Below the pieces are notes generated by a model. The model did not search any database. It saw nothing but the letters and a program-made list of their open reading frames with translations, and had not been told where the DNA came from. Positions 1-8,568 of a DNA stretch of 64,000 nt are shown here, piece by piece. The stretch lies in the NCBI RefSeq assembly GCF_000142805.1, contig NC_013084.1, positions 1,359,903 through 1,423,902 on the forward strand. Reading direction: 5' to 3'. Position 1 is the first letter of the stretch; every line of letters starts with the position of its first letter. The DNA is from Lachancea thermotolerans CBS 6340 (taxonomy: Eukaryota > Ascomycota > Saccharomycetes > Saccharomycetales > Saccharomycetaceae). Position numbers and translations under genes: made by a program.

Positions 1-2
1 TC

Positions 3-599
3 GCTGACGCTCTGGGTGTGCAGCTCCGCGGCGTCGACGAAGTCGCCGGTATGGCCGTCGTACTTGCTGACCTTGCCGTCCTTGTGGCCCGCCACGATGT
101 AGTTGCCGCCGAAGCTCCAGGCGGCGACCGCGGCGATCTCGAAGCCCTCGCGCGTCAGGATGTCGAACAGGGGCTGCTCGACCACGTCCACGACTTCCTG
201 CGTCTGCGCGTCGCGCTTCAGCTCGTACACGGACACGCTGCCGGCGTAGCCCATCACACCGTCCAGCACGGCCAGGATTCTGTCGCCTGCAGGCGAGAAC
301 TCCACGCGTCTCACGGGCGTCTTGGTCTTCCACGTGAACACGTTTGTGCCGTCCTCGACCTTCCACAGCTTGATGCTGAAGTCTGCGGACCCGGTCACCG
401 CGTACTGCGTGCTCTGGTCCACGTCGATCGACCAGATCGTACCCTGGTGGCCCTCGAACGTGCCGAGACGCTCGCCGTTGATGGAATACCACACGGAGGC
501 GACGTTGTCCTTAGCGCATGTGAAGACCAGATCGCCCTCCCGGTTGAATTTGACTTGTGTGAGCGAACGCTCGTGTCCCTTCAGCAAAATAGGTCTCAT
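3..599 (-). CDS. TIF34: Translation initiation factor eIF3 subunit i, WD40 protein (partial, N-terminal 199 residues)
   Basis: The minus-strand frame opens at the ATG complementary to 597-599 and stays open to the window edge, so only the N-terminal 199 residues are present. It begins MRPILLKGHERSLTQVKFN and continues with WD40 repeats (GHQGTIWSIDVD, TGSADFSIKLW, VRRVEFSPAGD, YIVAGHKDGKVSKYDG). This closely follows yeast Tif34, the seven-bladed propeller subunit i of the cytoplasmic eIF3 complex, which binds the 40S subunit during scanning. The C-terminal blades lie outside the window. Codons are GC-rich and strongly biased, as expected of a highly expressed gene. In S. cerevisiae TIF34 (YMR146C) lies beside LDO45 and SWP1, which also occur just to the right here. 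The identification is secure. Confidence 0.93.
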   Translation of the reverse strand, partial: MRPILLKGHERSLTQVKFNREGDLVFTCAKDNVASVWYSINGERLGTFEGHQGTIWSIDVDQSTQYAVTGSADFSIKLWKVEDGTNVFTWKTKTPVRRVEFSPAGDRILAVLDGVMGYAGSVSVYELKRDAQTQEVVDVVEQPLFDILTREGFEIAAVAAWSFGGNYIVAGHKDGKVSKYDGHTGDFVDAAELHTQSVS

Positions 600-868
600 G
601 GTTGCTGCTCTAGCCTCGTAGTCGCTGTTCTGCTCTAGCGCGCTACAGACTTGTTCTGCCACTCCCGCTTCCCTGGCTCTTGAAAAATTTGTATGGTGAA
701 AATTTTTGGATTCGAAGGCGATGGCCTCCGGCGGGGTAACCCAGAGGACACCACACTATACACGAATGTCGCCCCGGCTCTTGGGAGTCACGTGTTACAC
801 ATCTACATACGCGCCATGCTTCCGCGCCAAGCGCTGGGGTCCCGCATGGCGCCAGGGTCTTCTGCAAC

Positions 869-1690
869 TTAGCATACATGCTCGACCTTTTTGTTGTCCT
901 CCACGAAGTCGCCGAGGTCCAGCGCGAGTCTTCTGTTGAACTGCTCAAACATGAATCCCAAGCAGCTCTCTGTGATCGCGGCGTCGTAGCGGCCCTTGCT
1001 GGACTCGTCTCTGATGAACGCGTGCTGGGCCGCATGGATCTCCATGAAGGTGACGTTGACGCCATGGTCGCGTAGCTGCTTGCGGATCAGGTCCCGGCCT
1101 TCAGGGCTAACATGGGTGTCTAGAGTGCCAAAAATCAGGACAAGCTCCTGGTCCTTGGTCGCCTCGTTTGCGACTCGCTCCAAACTGTCGTCGTTTTGGC
1201 CCAGACCCAACGTCTTGGAGTGGATATCGGTAGGGAAGAAGCAAGTCGCGCATGTGACACGCTTGTCCAACAAACTACGGAACGCGAGGTGGCCGCCCAA
1301 GCACATCCCGGTAGCACCAATACGTTTCCCGTTGAACTGTGGTAGTTCGTAGAGGTAGTCGCAGCACAGCTTAGAGTCTTCGTCGTAGGATTCTAAGGGC
1401 TTCTTGATCTTGAACTCGTTGCCCATGTCAGTGCCCTCTGCGTCGTACGCTAGCGCCTCGGGCCCAACGAAGTTGTGGTATATTGCAGGGGCCACCACCA
1501 CGTATCCTTGGGCCGCAATGCGTTGCGCAAACCTTCTTACTGGCCCGGTCACTTGGTAGATTTCGCTGAATACCAGAACACCCGGAAACTTGGCATGTGG
1601 ATGGCCGGCGATCTTGGGAGTGAACGTGTACAGTCTTAGGCTAGTGTTGTAGCTGGTCTTAACGTCTCTGTAGCTCTCTTCAATTAGCAT
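869..1690 (-). CDS. Dienelactone hydrolase family protein (YDL086W-type)
   Basis: A 273-residue alpha/beta hydrolase with ATG complementary to 1688-1690. It is a close homologue of S. cerevisiae YDL086W, annotated by similarity as a carboxymethylenebutenolidase-like hydrolase; the natural substrate is not established. The nucleophile elbow GMCLGG places the catalytic Cys at residue 130. Asp191 (in GTLDTHV) and His223 (in [10 protein letters not shown]) complete the Cys-Asp-His triad of this family. There is no signal peptide or membrane segment. The gene is divergent from the DUF1766 gene, whose probable start is only about 145 bases away, and its 3' end lies 269 bases from the TIF34 start. 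YDL086W neighbours LUC7, ASM4 and NUR1 in S. cerevisiae, and all three are in this window. Confidence 0.9.
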   Translation of the reverse strand: MLIEESYRDVKTSYNTSLRLYTFTPKIAGHPHAKFPGVLVFSEIYQVTGPVRRFAQRIAAQGYVVVAPAIYHNFVGPEALAYDAEGTDMGNEFKIKKPLESYDEDSKLCCDYLYELPQFNGKRIGATGMCLGGHLAFRSLLDKRVTCATCFFPTDIHSKTLGLGQNDDSLERVANEATKDQELVLIFGTLDTHVSPEGRDLIRKQLRDHGVNVTFMEIHAAQHAFIRDESSKGRYDAAITESCLGFMFEQFNRRLALDLGDFVEDNKKVEHVC

Positions 1691-1835
1691 GATGAATCTT
1701 CTGTTGCGCCCGTGTGTCTTGCAACGGCTTAGTTCGATATTGTTTGATATATTAAATAGTTCACGTTCCTTGAGTTCGCCAATTCAAGTTCACTTCTTCG
1801 AACCCCTCGTGAAATCGCGAGTCGCAGTAGAAACG

Positions 1836-2598
1836 ATGTCTCAATGTCTTAGGCATCACCAGAAAACGCAAGCGCTGCAGAATCCAGCTGAAGGATGGTG
1901 AGTATTATTGTCACTGGCACACCTGGCAAGACCAGGCACACAAGACTGAGCGTCGCCCTCAACCAGCAACAAAGAGCCCTGGCTTCATCTACGTCTACAC
2001 TTACAAACAGATGTATGACTCGATCACAGTACAGCAGCAGGATCAACTGAAATGGCTTCATATGGATTACTCGATACTGGAGAAGAAGGAGACTTTGCCC
2101 TTGTCAAAGTGGTCTGCTACAGACCAGATTTTGTGCAAGGTTGGGATGACGCGGAAGCCGACAGTGTCTGCTCGGCTACTTGAATGGGAAAACACCTGCA
2201 AGCACCCTGTAACTGGGCTTAGCCCTTCTTCAATCCAGGCGCTGGCTGCCGCGCAGCAGCCCTCCAAGCCCCCCGAAAAGTCTCTTGTAAAGCTTTTTAG
2301 AAAGCTCTCAATCAACCTTAAAAGTAAAACCCCACACGCCGTTTCAAATTCTCAGCAGCTCGCTCTCAAATGCTTTCACAACGGTGGCTTTTATGTGAGA
2401 GATGGGAACGCCTTGGAGGATATGGAAGCGCGAATTCATAGGTTGCTTTGGCAAAGATTTGGCCAAGGTTTTATTTATTGCCATGGTTGCAGGAACGAGA
2501 AGGACCATCCCAAGCGGCACAAAGAGTGGTTTATGATCCCTATTTCGCAGCTACCGAATGTTTTCAAAGCCATAGACGCCATTTGTGTAGGAAAATAA
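1836..2598 (+). CDS. DUF1766/T5orf172 (GIY-YIG-like) protein, probably read with a +1 ribosomal frameshift at 1851
   Basis: The zero frame starts at ATG 1836 and reads only MSQCL before the heptamer CTT-AGG-C (1848-1854). Without a shift, translation ends at TGA 1899-1901. Skipping A1851 gives GGC-ATC-ACC and a frame open to TAA at 2598, about 253 residues in all. The joined N-terminus has Cys4, Cys14, Cys25 and His28, a small zinc-binding motif typical of DUF1766 proteins. It is followed by SPGFIYVYTYKQ and ILCKVGMTRKPTVSARLLEW, the T5orf172 signature. The long downstream frame has no in-frame ATG before 2011, which would cut the domain in half. The zero frame is also open back to ATG 1689, so a longer N-terminus is possible. 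S. pombe mug113 is a family member; the molecular role is unknown. I see no decay elsewhere in the gene. Confidence 0.8.
1848..1854 (+). promoter_or_regulatory. Candidate programmed +1 frameshift site CTT-AGG-C
   Basis: The heptamer is in phase with ATG 1836 (ATG TCT CAA TGT CTT AGG C). It equals the Ty1 and ABP140 shift site, where a peptidyl-tRNA-Leu slips from CUU to UUA while the rare AGG codon waits for scarce tRNA-Arg(CCU). The zero frame ends 15 codons after the AGG codon, and the +1 frame carries the rest of the gene. Confidence 0.75.
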
Positions 2599-2694
2599 CA
2601 ATTGAAACTAAGATATTAGCCATGTTATATATCTCACATACGCTCCCACATCAGACACAAGTAACAAAAAAGAGCTGAAAGAGTTCGCGACAGC

Positions 2695-3997
2695 ATGGCA
2701 AAGAGCAAGCAGAGATCGGCCAAAAAGTCAAAGGGCTCTGTTGCGCAAGGTCGCAAGTCGAAAGGAGTTCTCTCTACAAAAAGCACTAACAAAACTGACG
2801 ACCTAAATAACGCAAGGGTTTCGAAGCCAACAACTCCCATCGATGAAAGCTGTTCCTCAACAGCGCTCACTTCCGAGAACTGGCCCGCTGCCTACTTAGG
2901 AAATGGTGATGTTTTGGTTGATGCTATAAGGTCGGCGGCTAGCGAGCTGGAAAAAACCCATCTCCCCTCCGACATAGAGAGTTTCGAAATGGATGCAGAC
3001 AGCCAGTTCCACCATTATGATGTGCTAGACGAATTACTTTGTGAACAGGTCGATCCTTCCTTGAGCGTAGTGCCTACGCCAAATTCTAAAGACCAAGGTC
3101 GCTTGCGGACGAAAACAGCTAATACTACTCTTGAATGGGATCCTGCCAACAGCAGTAAAAATATCAAGTGGCCCTTAACAGCTTTTGAGCAGCATTCCTG
3201 GTTTAAAGGGCTGGCTTCTAGGCTTTGTGCCATCTTCCCCCACACGACAGTTAGGCTAGAAGCGAACGTAAGCCACTGGAGCGGAAAATTACAGTATGTC
3301 TCATTTGCCCACAAGACCTCAATTTTGAATAAGCATTTATTAACCAAACGTGAACCTTGTTGGACAATCCACGAACGCGAATATGTCGTTTTTGTGTTTC
3401 TGTGGATTGACGCCCGGTCACTACAACAGAACAGCTATAAAAGATGCCACTGCCGAACAGACTGAGAACAACCTGTTCAAAACGGGAAGTTTGAGGCAGG
3501 CTCCCTTCCGCACGCTGAGAGCAGCTCGAAAACATCCTTATATCACTTTATTTGCTGCCTCGTTCACTCTGACTTTTGGTCCAGTATTTCTACTGTTTCT
3601 ATTAGTCATGTCCTTCACGTCAATTTTCATTGCATTATTATACTTAGGGGGTTTTCTCATCATCCTTGTAACCGCCTCGGCGGTTATCCTTCCGCTACTG
3701 ATAACCTCACTCTTTTTCGCCACAGGCGTTGTACTTTGCGGTTTTCTCAGTAACAAATCTTACAAGCTGGCGCTTCGCGCTTATAACCTTGCCACACCCC
3801 ACACGCGAAGCAGCTTGCAAGCAGCGGCGGATCACCTAGCGCCTCTCGATTCAGTAGAAACAGTGTCGCCTAAAGAAGAACTACTTCACAAAATCCATCA
3901 TTTTTACAAGAAAAGCGACTCTAACGTGAGGACTCCCATTGTTGTTTCAGGTTCAGAAATACCGAAAAGCGTTATAAAAGTTTCAGAGGGGACATAA
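2695..3997 (+). CDS. LDO45: Lipid-droplet / seipin-associated protein of the LDO45-LDO16 type (two exons: 2695-3293 and 3430-3997)
   Basis: Exon 1 (2695-3293) encodes 199 residues plus two bases: a basic start (MAKSKQRSAKKSKG), then an acidic Ser/Thr-rich region. The intron 3294-3429 joins it in phase to exon 2 (3430-3997), giving 388 residues. Exon 2 has one long hydrophobic stretch at about residues 237-305, with paired membrane hairpins, then a hydrophilic tail. S. cerevisiae YMR147W/YMR148W has the same layout: the spliced transcript makes Ldo45, and an internal start in the second ORF makes Ldo16 (Osw5). Both proteins act with seipin at ER-lipid droplet contacts. A short form could start at the ATG in the intron (3383) or at the exon 2 Met in LLVMSFTS. 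The gene sits next to SWP1, as in S. cerevisiae. Primary sequence similarity is weak, so position and structure carry much of the call. Confidence 0.72.
3294..3429 (+). other. Spliceosomal intron of the LDO45-type gene
   Basis: The 5' site is GTATGT (3294-3299). The branch candidate is TATTAAC (3338-3344), one base off the usual TACTAAC. The 3' site CAACAG ends at 3429 and is the first AG after the branch, 86 bases downstream. Exon 1 ends with two bases of a codon and exon 2 supplies the third (CA+A, Gln), so phase is kept. Length is 136 bases. Confidence 0.8.
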
Positions 3998-4171
3998 AGC
4001 CCTCTGCGAAGCCGACACGAATTGGTCTTCGCAGGAACTGAATCAACTTCTGTCTAATCACGTGCTGTAATTAGGGCAGAATGAATTTTGAAAACAAAAC
4101 CAGAGCGTTCTGTGTATTTGACAAGGTCGCGCTGATCGTTTTCAGAAACCAACATTTACGGAGCCCTTTCA

Positions 4172-5017
4172 ATGCTTTTCAAACAAATAGCTTTAGCCGC
4201 TCTTTTGGGAGTAACATCGGTTCTGGCCCTGTCTGCGAAGCAGCCTCATGTTGCTTTCGTCACTTCTAAACAACAACCAGTTGCACTACGTACAATCTCG
4301 GACCAGTTTCAGAAATTCGATAAACCGCTAGTCGTCGAGAGGCAAAACGATACCATTGAGTTTGCTTTTTCCATCGAAAGGGAGCAGAAGCCTCAGCATG
4401 CGTCTCTTGCCCTGGGCCTTGTTGAGCGTGGGATTGAGGCTCATTACAGTCCCATAATAAAAGACAACGAAAAAGAAGGCATGTCAACCTACAAGTTTAG
4501 GATTCCAATCGAAAGACTATCCGACAGCTTGCTTCACTACGGCGCCGAACTACATGAACCATTAACTGCATCTTTGCTTTTGGCTAACAAGAACGGTGGC
4601 TCTGATAACGTATTTGTCGAGCTCTTTGACCTTTCGCTTGCATTTGAGATTAATAGAAAACTTTCTCTCCCAGCTAGATTCCAGCCTTTGCCGGAGATCA
4701 AGCACATTTTCAATGCTCCTCCTACCATCGTGTCTTCATGGTTTGCACAAATGTTTTCCTTCATCATCTTAGGGTGCGTTCTATCGCTGTTGCTGGTGTG
4801 GTTAAAGGCAGGGATTTTTTCTTCAGCAAAGCTTCCTCTAAACACCGTCATTGCCATTTACTATCTAGGATTTGTTGGTGCGATCATTGGTTTGGAGTAT
4901 GTGTTCACGCAGTACTATTTGGGTGCCAGCATTTTCAAAACGCTTGAAAACGCCTTTTATGTGTCTGCCCCCGGTTTGCTCATAGGCTGCAAATTGCTAG
5001 TGTCCTTGACCAAATGA
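4172..5017 (+). CDS. SWP1: Oligosaccharyltransferase subunit delta (ribophorin II homologue)
   Basis: A 281-residue ER membrane protein, usual length for yeast Swp1. It starts with a signal peptide (about residues 1-20, LLGVTSVLALSA), then has a lumenal beta-rich domain. The C-terminal third holds three hydrophobic segments, starting at about residues 190, 225 and 255. Swp1 belongs to the oligosaccharyltransferase that transfers the Glc3Man9GlcNAc2 glycan to Asn in the ER lumen, and it associates with Wbp1 and Ost2. S. cerevisiae SWP1 (YMR149W) lies between LDO16 and IMP1, exactly as here. It ends 57 bases from the convergent IMP1 gene. Confidence 0.93.
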   Translation: MLFKQIALAALLGVTSVLALSAKQPHVAFVTSKQQPVALRTISDQFQKFDKPLVVERQNDTIEFAFSIEREQKPQHASLALGLVERGIEAHYSPIIKDNEKEGMSTYKFRIPIERLSDSLLHYGAELHEPLTASLLLANKNGGSDNVFVELFDLSLAFEINRKLSLPARFQPLPEIKHIFNAPPTIVSSWFAQMFSFIILGCVLSLLLVWLKAGIFSSAKLPLNTVIAIYYLGFVGAIIGLEYVFTQYYLGASIFKTLENAFYVSAPGLLIGCKLLVSLTK

Positions 5018-5073
5018 ATGTTCCTAATATGTAAACTAAGCACATACATATGCATGTAGAATCCTCGCAATGC

Positions 5074-5664
5074 TCATCTCGCTACCTCGTCAACGTAGCT
5101 GTTTTCTATCTTTCTAAAGCCCAGGAATCTGCCATTTTTCCAAAGCGGCTGGTTGAAATTGTTCGCCGCCACAATCTTCCCCTTGATTAGTCCCATAGGC
5201 AGCGAGTTGTACGTCCTAGAATCCAGCGACTGTGCCAGATTATCACCAGTGACCCAAACGTGACCAGGCGGTACTTTTATGAAAGAGTTGAATGGCTCTG
5301 CTTCCAGGCTCTCCTCGCCGTTTTGACCGGCTCTATTGTCCATAGAGCTCGGACTATTGCTCACACACGCGCTGGGATCTACAAGAATTATGTCTCCTGG
5401 CATGCCTGTGATTCGCTTGCACACCCTCTGATATGGATCTGTTGGCTTCGCTGCAACAATGCAGTCACCGATTGTGAGGCCTCTACCATCCCGGTAGAGT
5501 TTCAGGGCATGAACATAGTCATTAGTTGCTGCCAAGGTCGGGAGCATTGACTCGCCTCGTGTACCAGTGAATTCATAGAAATGATTATGAATAACATGAA
5601 CAAGGCAGAAGCTTCTGAGCGCGAAAGAGCCCGTCTTGAGCCATCCGCTCAAACCCGATCTCAT
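5074..5664 (-). CDS. IMP1: Mitochondrial inner membrane peptidase, catalytic subunit 1
   Basis: A 196-residue type I signal peptidase. The nucleophile Ser39 lies in TRGESMLPTL and the general base Lys83 in YQRVCKRITGMPGD, giving the Ser/Lys dyad of the S26 family. The later box HVWVTGDNLAQSLDSR is also conserved. A short hydrophobic stretch near residues 12-26 can serve as the membrane anchor. Imp1, with Imp2 and Som1, faces the intermembrane space and removes sorting signals from Cox2, cytochrome b2 and others. S. cerevisiae IMP1 (YMR150C) is also next to SWP1. The gene is divergent from LUC7, with 135 bases between the two starts. Confidence 0.93.
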   Translation of the reverse strand: MRSGLSGWLKTGSFALRSFCLVHVIHNHFYEFTGTRGESMLPTLAATNDYVHALKLYRDGRGLTIGDCIVAAKPTDPYQRVCKRITGMPGDIILVDPSACVSNSPSSMDNRAGQNGEESLEAEPFNSFIKVPPGHVWVTGDNLAQSLDSRTYNSLPMGLIKGKIVAANNFNQPLWKNGRFLGFRKIENSYVDEVAR

Positions 5665-5799
5665 TGATACCCCGGCTTGAACTCTTTATTTCTTGTGTTT
5701 TCAATTTATTTGGCCATCAGTAAAATACGGATAACGTCAAAAAAAACACTATTAGCTACTAACTTAAACAGTGTTTGAGCGCCTAAAACAACATCAGCC

Positions 5800-6657
5800 A
5801 TGAGCACTCCGGCTGCAGAACAGAGGAAGATTATCGAGCAACTGATGGGCAAGGGCTCCCTGTCCTCTAGTGGTCCTTCTTATAGAGGCGAGATGCGACT
5901 CGAAGACCCAAGGATATGTAAATCGTTCCTGGTTGGCGAATGCCTTTACGACCTATTTAAAGGAACTAAACAAAGCCTGGGAAGGTGTCCCAAGATTCAT
6001 TTGGCTAAACACAAGCTTCAATACGAGCGCGAGCTGAGCAACGGACGCGACTTTCCCGATTTTGATAGAGAGTACTTCTCTATTTTGTCTAAGTTTGTTA
6101 ATGACTGTAACGGTCAAATTGCAGTTGCGCTGAAGAACCTAGAGCATACTCCAGAAGAGCAGGAAAAGATTAAAAACGTTACGAAAGAGCTGGAGGTGGT
6201 GGACTCGAAGGTTGGCTTGCTATTGCAGGAGATACAAGTTCTGCTTGAAGCTGGCGAAGTTACTAAGGCTCTCATGCAATCCGTGAAGCTTCAAGAACAG
6301 CAAAAACATAGGCAGGAAGTCGCGAAAAGAGTACGAGACATCACGGAAAATGTGGGGCAGAGCGCGCAGCAAAAGCTGCAGGTTTGCGAGATCTGCGGGG
6401 CGTACCTCTCGCGGTTAGACACCGACAGAAGACTTGCAGATCACTTCATAGGAAAAATCCACCTGGGATACGTGGTGATACGGCAAGAGCTGGAGAACCT
6501 AAAAAGGCGGTTCAGAGACAGGGGCGAGGAGCCTGTGGCATATCCTGTAGCAAACAGGAGGCCTGCACCCCAGTTTCACCCGCAGGCGCGAGCGCAAGCG
6601 TCTCAAAGGCCCCCATACCAGCCAAACTATAGATCAAGGGTTCATCGGGGGTATTAG
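5800..6657 (+). CDS. LUC7: U1 snRNP protein Luc7
   Basis: A 285-residue protein, close to the usual length. It has two zinc fingers: a CCCH finger with Cys40, Cys48, Cys63 and His67, and a C2H2 finger with Cys197, Cys200, His216 and His222 (CEICGAYLSRLDTDRRLADH). A coiled-coil stretch at about residues 115-190 lies between them, and an Arg-rich tail ends the protein. Luc7 is part of the U1 snRNP and stabilises pairing between U1 RNA and the 5' splice site, affecting choice of weak sites. S. cerevisiae LUC7 is YDL087C, next to YDL086W and ASM4, so the YDL side of the double synteny continues here. Confidence 0.95.
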   Translation: MSTPAAEQRKIIEQLMGKGSLSSSGPSYRGEMRLEDPRICKSFLVGECLYDLFKGTKQSLGRCPKIHLAKHKLQYERELSNGRDFPDFDREYFSILSKFVNDCNGQIAVALKNLEHTPEEQEKIKNVTKELEVVDSKVGLLLQEIQVLLEAGEVTKALMQSVKLQEQQKHRQEVAKRVRDITENVGQSAQQKLQVCEICGAYLSRLDTDRRLADHFIGKIHLGYVVIRQELENLKRRFRDRGEEPVAYPVANRRPAPQFHPQARAQASQRPPYQPNYRSRVHRGY

Positions 6658-7485
6658 ATTGTTGAAGGAAGACGCATTCTATGCTCCTAAACGGTACTAC
6701 TTGCTTTGGTAATCTGCTTCGGACCTTAAATGTCCAGCAGAAAGGGGCAACATACGCAGGAATTTGGATCGGGATATAGATGGCTATAATTGGAGTTATT
6801 CAAGATGCACGACGACCTCGAAGTTGTCCGATGATCTTTGAAGAGTTGATATTGTTGTAAATTGTATTTTATGCTCGCTAAAATGCTTTTTAAATTCACC
6901 TAATCACTTGAACCAAATTTTACTCTTGAACGGTTGCAGGGTATTTTTTTTACCTTGGAAGCCTCTTAGTTTGTTGATATGCCATCAATCTCTCAAAATC
7001 TTCATCGATCTCTCATGACACTACAGACACCTCAACATCAAGTGCGTCCCTGCCTTCTCATACGCTACATTTCACTTCCAAGTTAAAACGAATTTTCGAA
7101 ATATATCTAAAACAGCCGAAGAAAGCCACTGTTATCGAACGAGAAACATTTTCTGCCTATGTAGCACAAGAAGCGCATACCTCTCACCGGTGTAGATCGA
7201 AGCTTGGGCATCAACTTCCCCGCTCTTCACTGAAACCTTACTAACAACTAATAACACGTCATGAAAAATGTGGTATCATCGTTCGGTACGCGTCTCGGAC
7301 TCAAGTCCGAAGCGCGATGAAATAATTAAGAGAAATGTAAGGGTAGAAAGGCTGTTCTGCGCAAACATACATACGTATGTATGTGTATGTGTATGTATAT
7401 AATAGAGGGGGGAGATGAGAATTTTTAGGGTGTTCCTATTCCCAAAATATCGAATCATACTAAACAAAGAAGAATCGTAGGAGCA
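6658..7485. other. Intergenic region between LUC7 and YIM1 copy 1
   Basis: No gene is visible in these 828 bases. The notable element is a short alternating TA/TG microsatellite at about 7366-7400, roughly 85-120 bases before the YIM1 start, where a promoter is expected. A lone TACTAAC at 7239-7245 has no matching 5' splice site upstream and is not taken as an intron. Confidence 0.6.
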
Positions 7486-8568
7486 ATGAGCGAAAGCGTG
7501 GCCAACAGAGCCGTTGTCTTTTATAACAACAAGAGCCTGCCTATTATTTCGTCGGAAGAGCTGAACCTTGATAGTTGCTATAGCTCCTCCGAAGTGGTGA
7601 TCAGAGTTCACGCAGCAGCGCTGAACCCAGTAGACTTTCTGTTGCAAAGTTTCGCGTACTCATGGCTAGTGGGGCGGGGACCCAAGACCTTTTCTAGAGA
7701 CTATAGTGGGGAAGTGGTGAGGGCAGGCGCAAACGTCAAAGACTTCAAGGTCGGAGACAAAGTTTCTGGACTATTCCAACATCTCTACGGCAAGCAGGGC
7801 ACACTCTGCGACTATTTAATCTTGGACCCCGTGAAGCAGCCGGCAATCTCCAAACTCGCGGCCGCCGGCCATGCTGAATATGATGACTACGTGGTGAATG
7901 CTGCGTGGCCCCTGGTTTTTGGCACGGCGTATCAGGGTCTCACGAACTTCGGCCAAAAGCTTGGGCCGGACTCGAAGATACTGGTCATCGGGGCATCCAC
8001 TTCTGTATCTAACGCGTTTGTGCAAATCGCCAAGAATCACCTCAAAGTCGGGACCGTAGTAGGCATCTGTTCCAAAAAATCCTTTGACTATAACAAGAAG
8101 CTCGGTTACGACTACTTAGCTGCCTACGATGACGGGTCTGTCGTTGACAGCGTTAAGGACATCATAGGGAAAAATCTAAACAATGAGAAATTCGACTTGA
8201 TCTTCGACTCAGTTGGCAATTCAGATTTCTTCGGCTGCATCAATGACGTGCTCAAGGACAAGGGCCAGAACTCTCAGTTCGTTTCATTGACCGGCGACAA
8301 GAAGATGAATTACTCTAGTCCAAGGATTTGGGACTCTTTGCCTGGTTTGGAGTCACTAAAGAGGTACGGCCCTTTCCGCAAATATAACTACAACCTTTTT
8401 ATGTTACGGTCCGACTCTGCCTTTATGAAGCTGGGCTACGAAATGATATCAGAAAAACAGTATATGCCTGCGATTGACTCAGTATATAGTTTTGATGACT
8501 ATGCCAAGGCCTTTGAAAGGGTTAAGTCCAATAGATCGAAGGGAAAAGTCGTGATTAAAATACATTGA
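7486..8568 (+). CDS. YIM1: Zinc-free MDR-type quinone oxidoreductase-like protein, copy 1
   Basis: A 360-residue protein of the medium-chain dehydrogenase/reductase superfamily, close to S. cerevisiae Yim1 (YMR152W, 365 residues). The N-terminal GroES-like fold contains VHAAALNPVDFLLQ and SRDYSGEVV. The nucleotide-binding region has DSKILVIGASTSVSNAFVQI, whose GAST replaces the classic AxxGxxG loop. The zinc ligands of alcohol dehydrogenases are absent. Yim1 is reported at lipid droplets and linked to DNA-damage sensitivity; its reaction is not known. It is the first of two tandem copies and lies between LUC7 and NUP53, matching YMR152W-YMR153W order. Confidence 0.9.
   Translation: MSESVANRAVVFYNNKSLPIISSEELNLDSCYSSSEVVIRVHAAALNPVDFLLQSFAYSWLVGRGPKTFSRDYSGEVVRAGANVKDFKVGDKVSGLFQHLYGKQGTLCDYLILDPVKQPAISKLAAAGHAEYDDYVVNAAWPLVFGTAYQGLTNFGQKLGPDSKILVIGASTSVSNAFVQIAKNHLKVGTVVGICSKKSFDYNKKLGYDYLAAYDDGSVVDSVKDIIGKNLNNEKFDLIFDSVGNSDFFGCINDVLKDKGQNSQFVSLTGDKKMNYSSPRIWDSLPGLESLKRYGPFRKYNYNLFMLRSDSAFMKLGYEMISEKQYMPAIDSVYSFDDYAKAFERVKSNRSKGKVVIKIH

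Noticed and set aside
18-638. Long plus-strand frame of 206 codons at the left edge
   Set aside because: It is antisense to the well-supported TIF34 frame and arises from its GC-rich biased codons.
1689-1901. Reading the DUF1766 locus as a pseudogene or as a short separate ORF
   Set aside because: The only frame break lies exactly at a known +1 shift heptamer, and the zinc motif is rebuilt across it. No other lesion exists in the gene.
5757-5771. TACTAAC followed by CAG just before the LUC7 start, like a 5' UTR intron end
   Set aside because: No GTATGT-like donor lies upstream between the IMP1 and LUC7 starts, so an intron cannot be drawn without RNA data.
7239-7245. TACTAAC upstream of YIM1 copy 1
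   Set aside because: No donor site is found upstream, and the GTATGT strings lie downstream inside a microsatellite.
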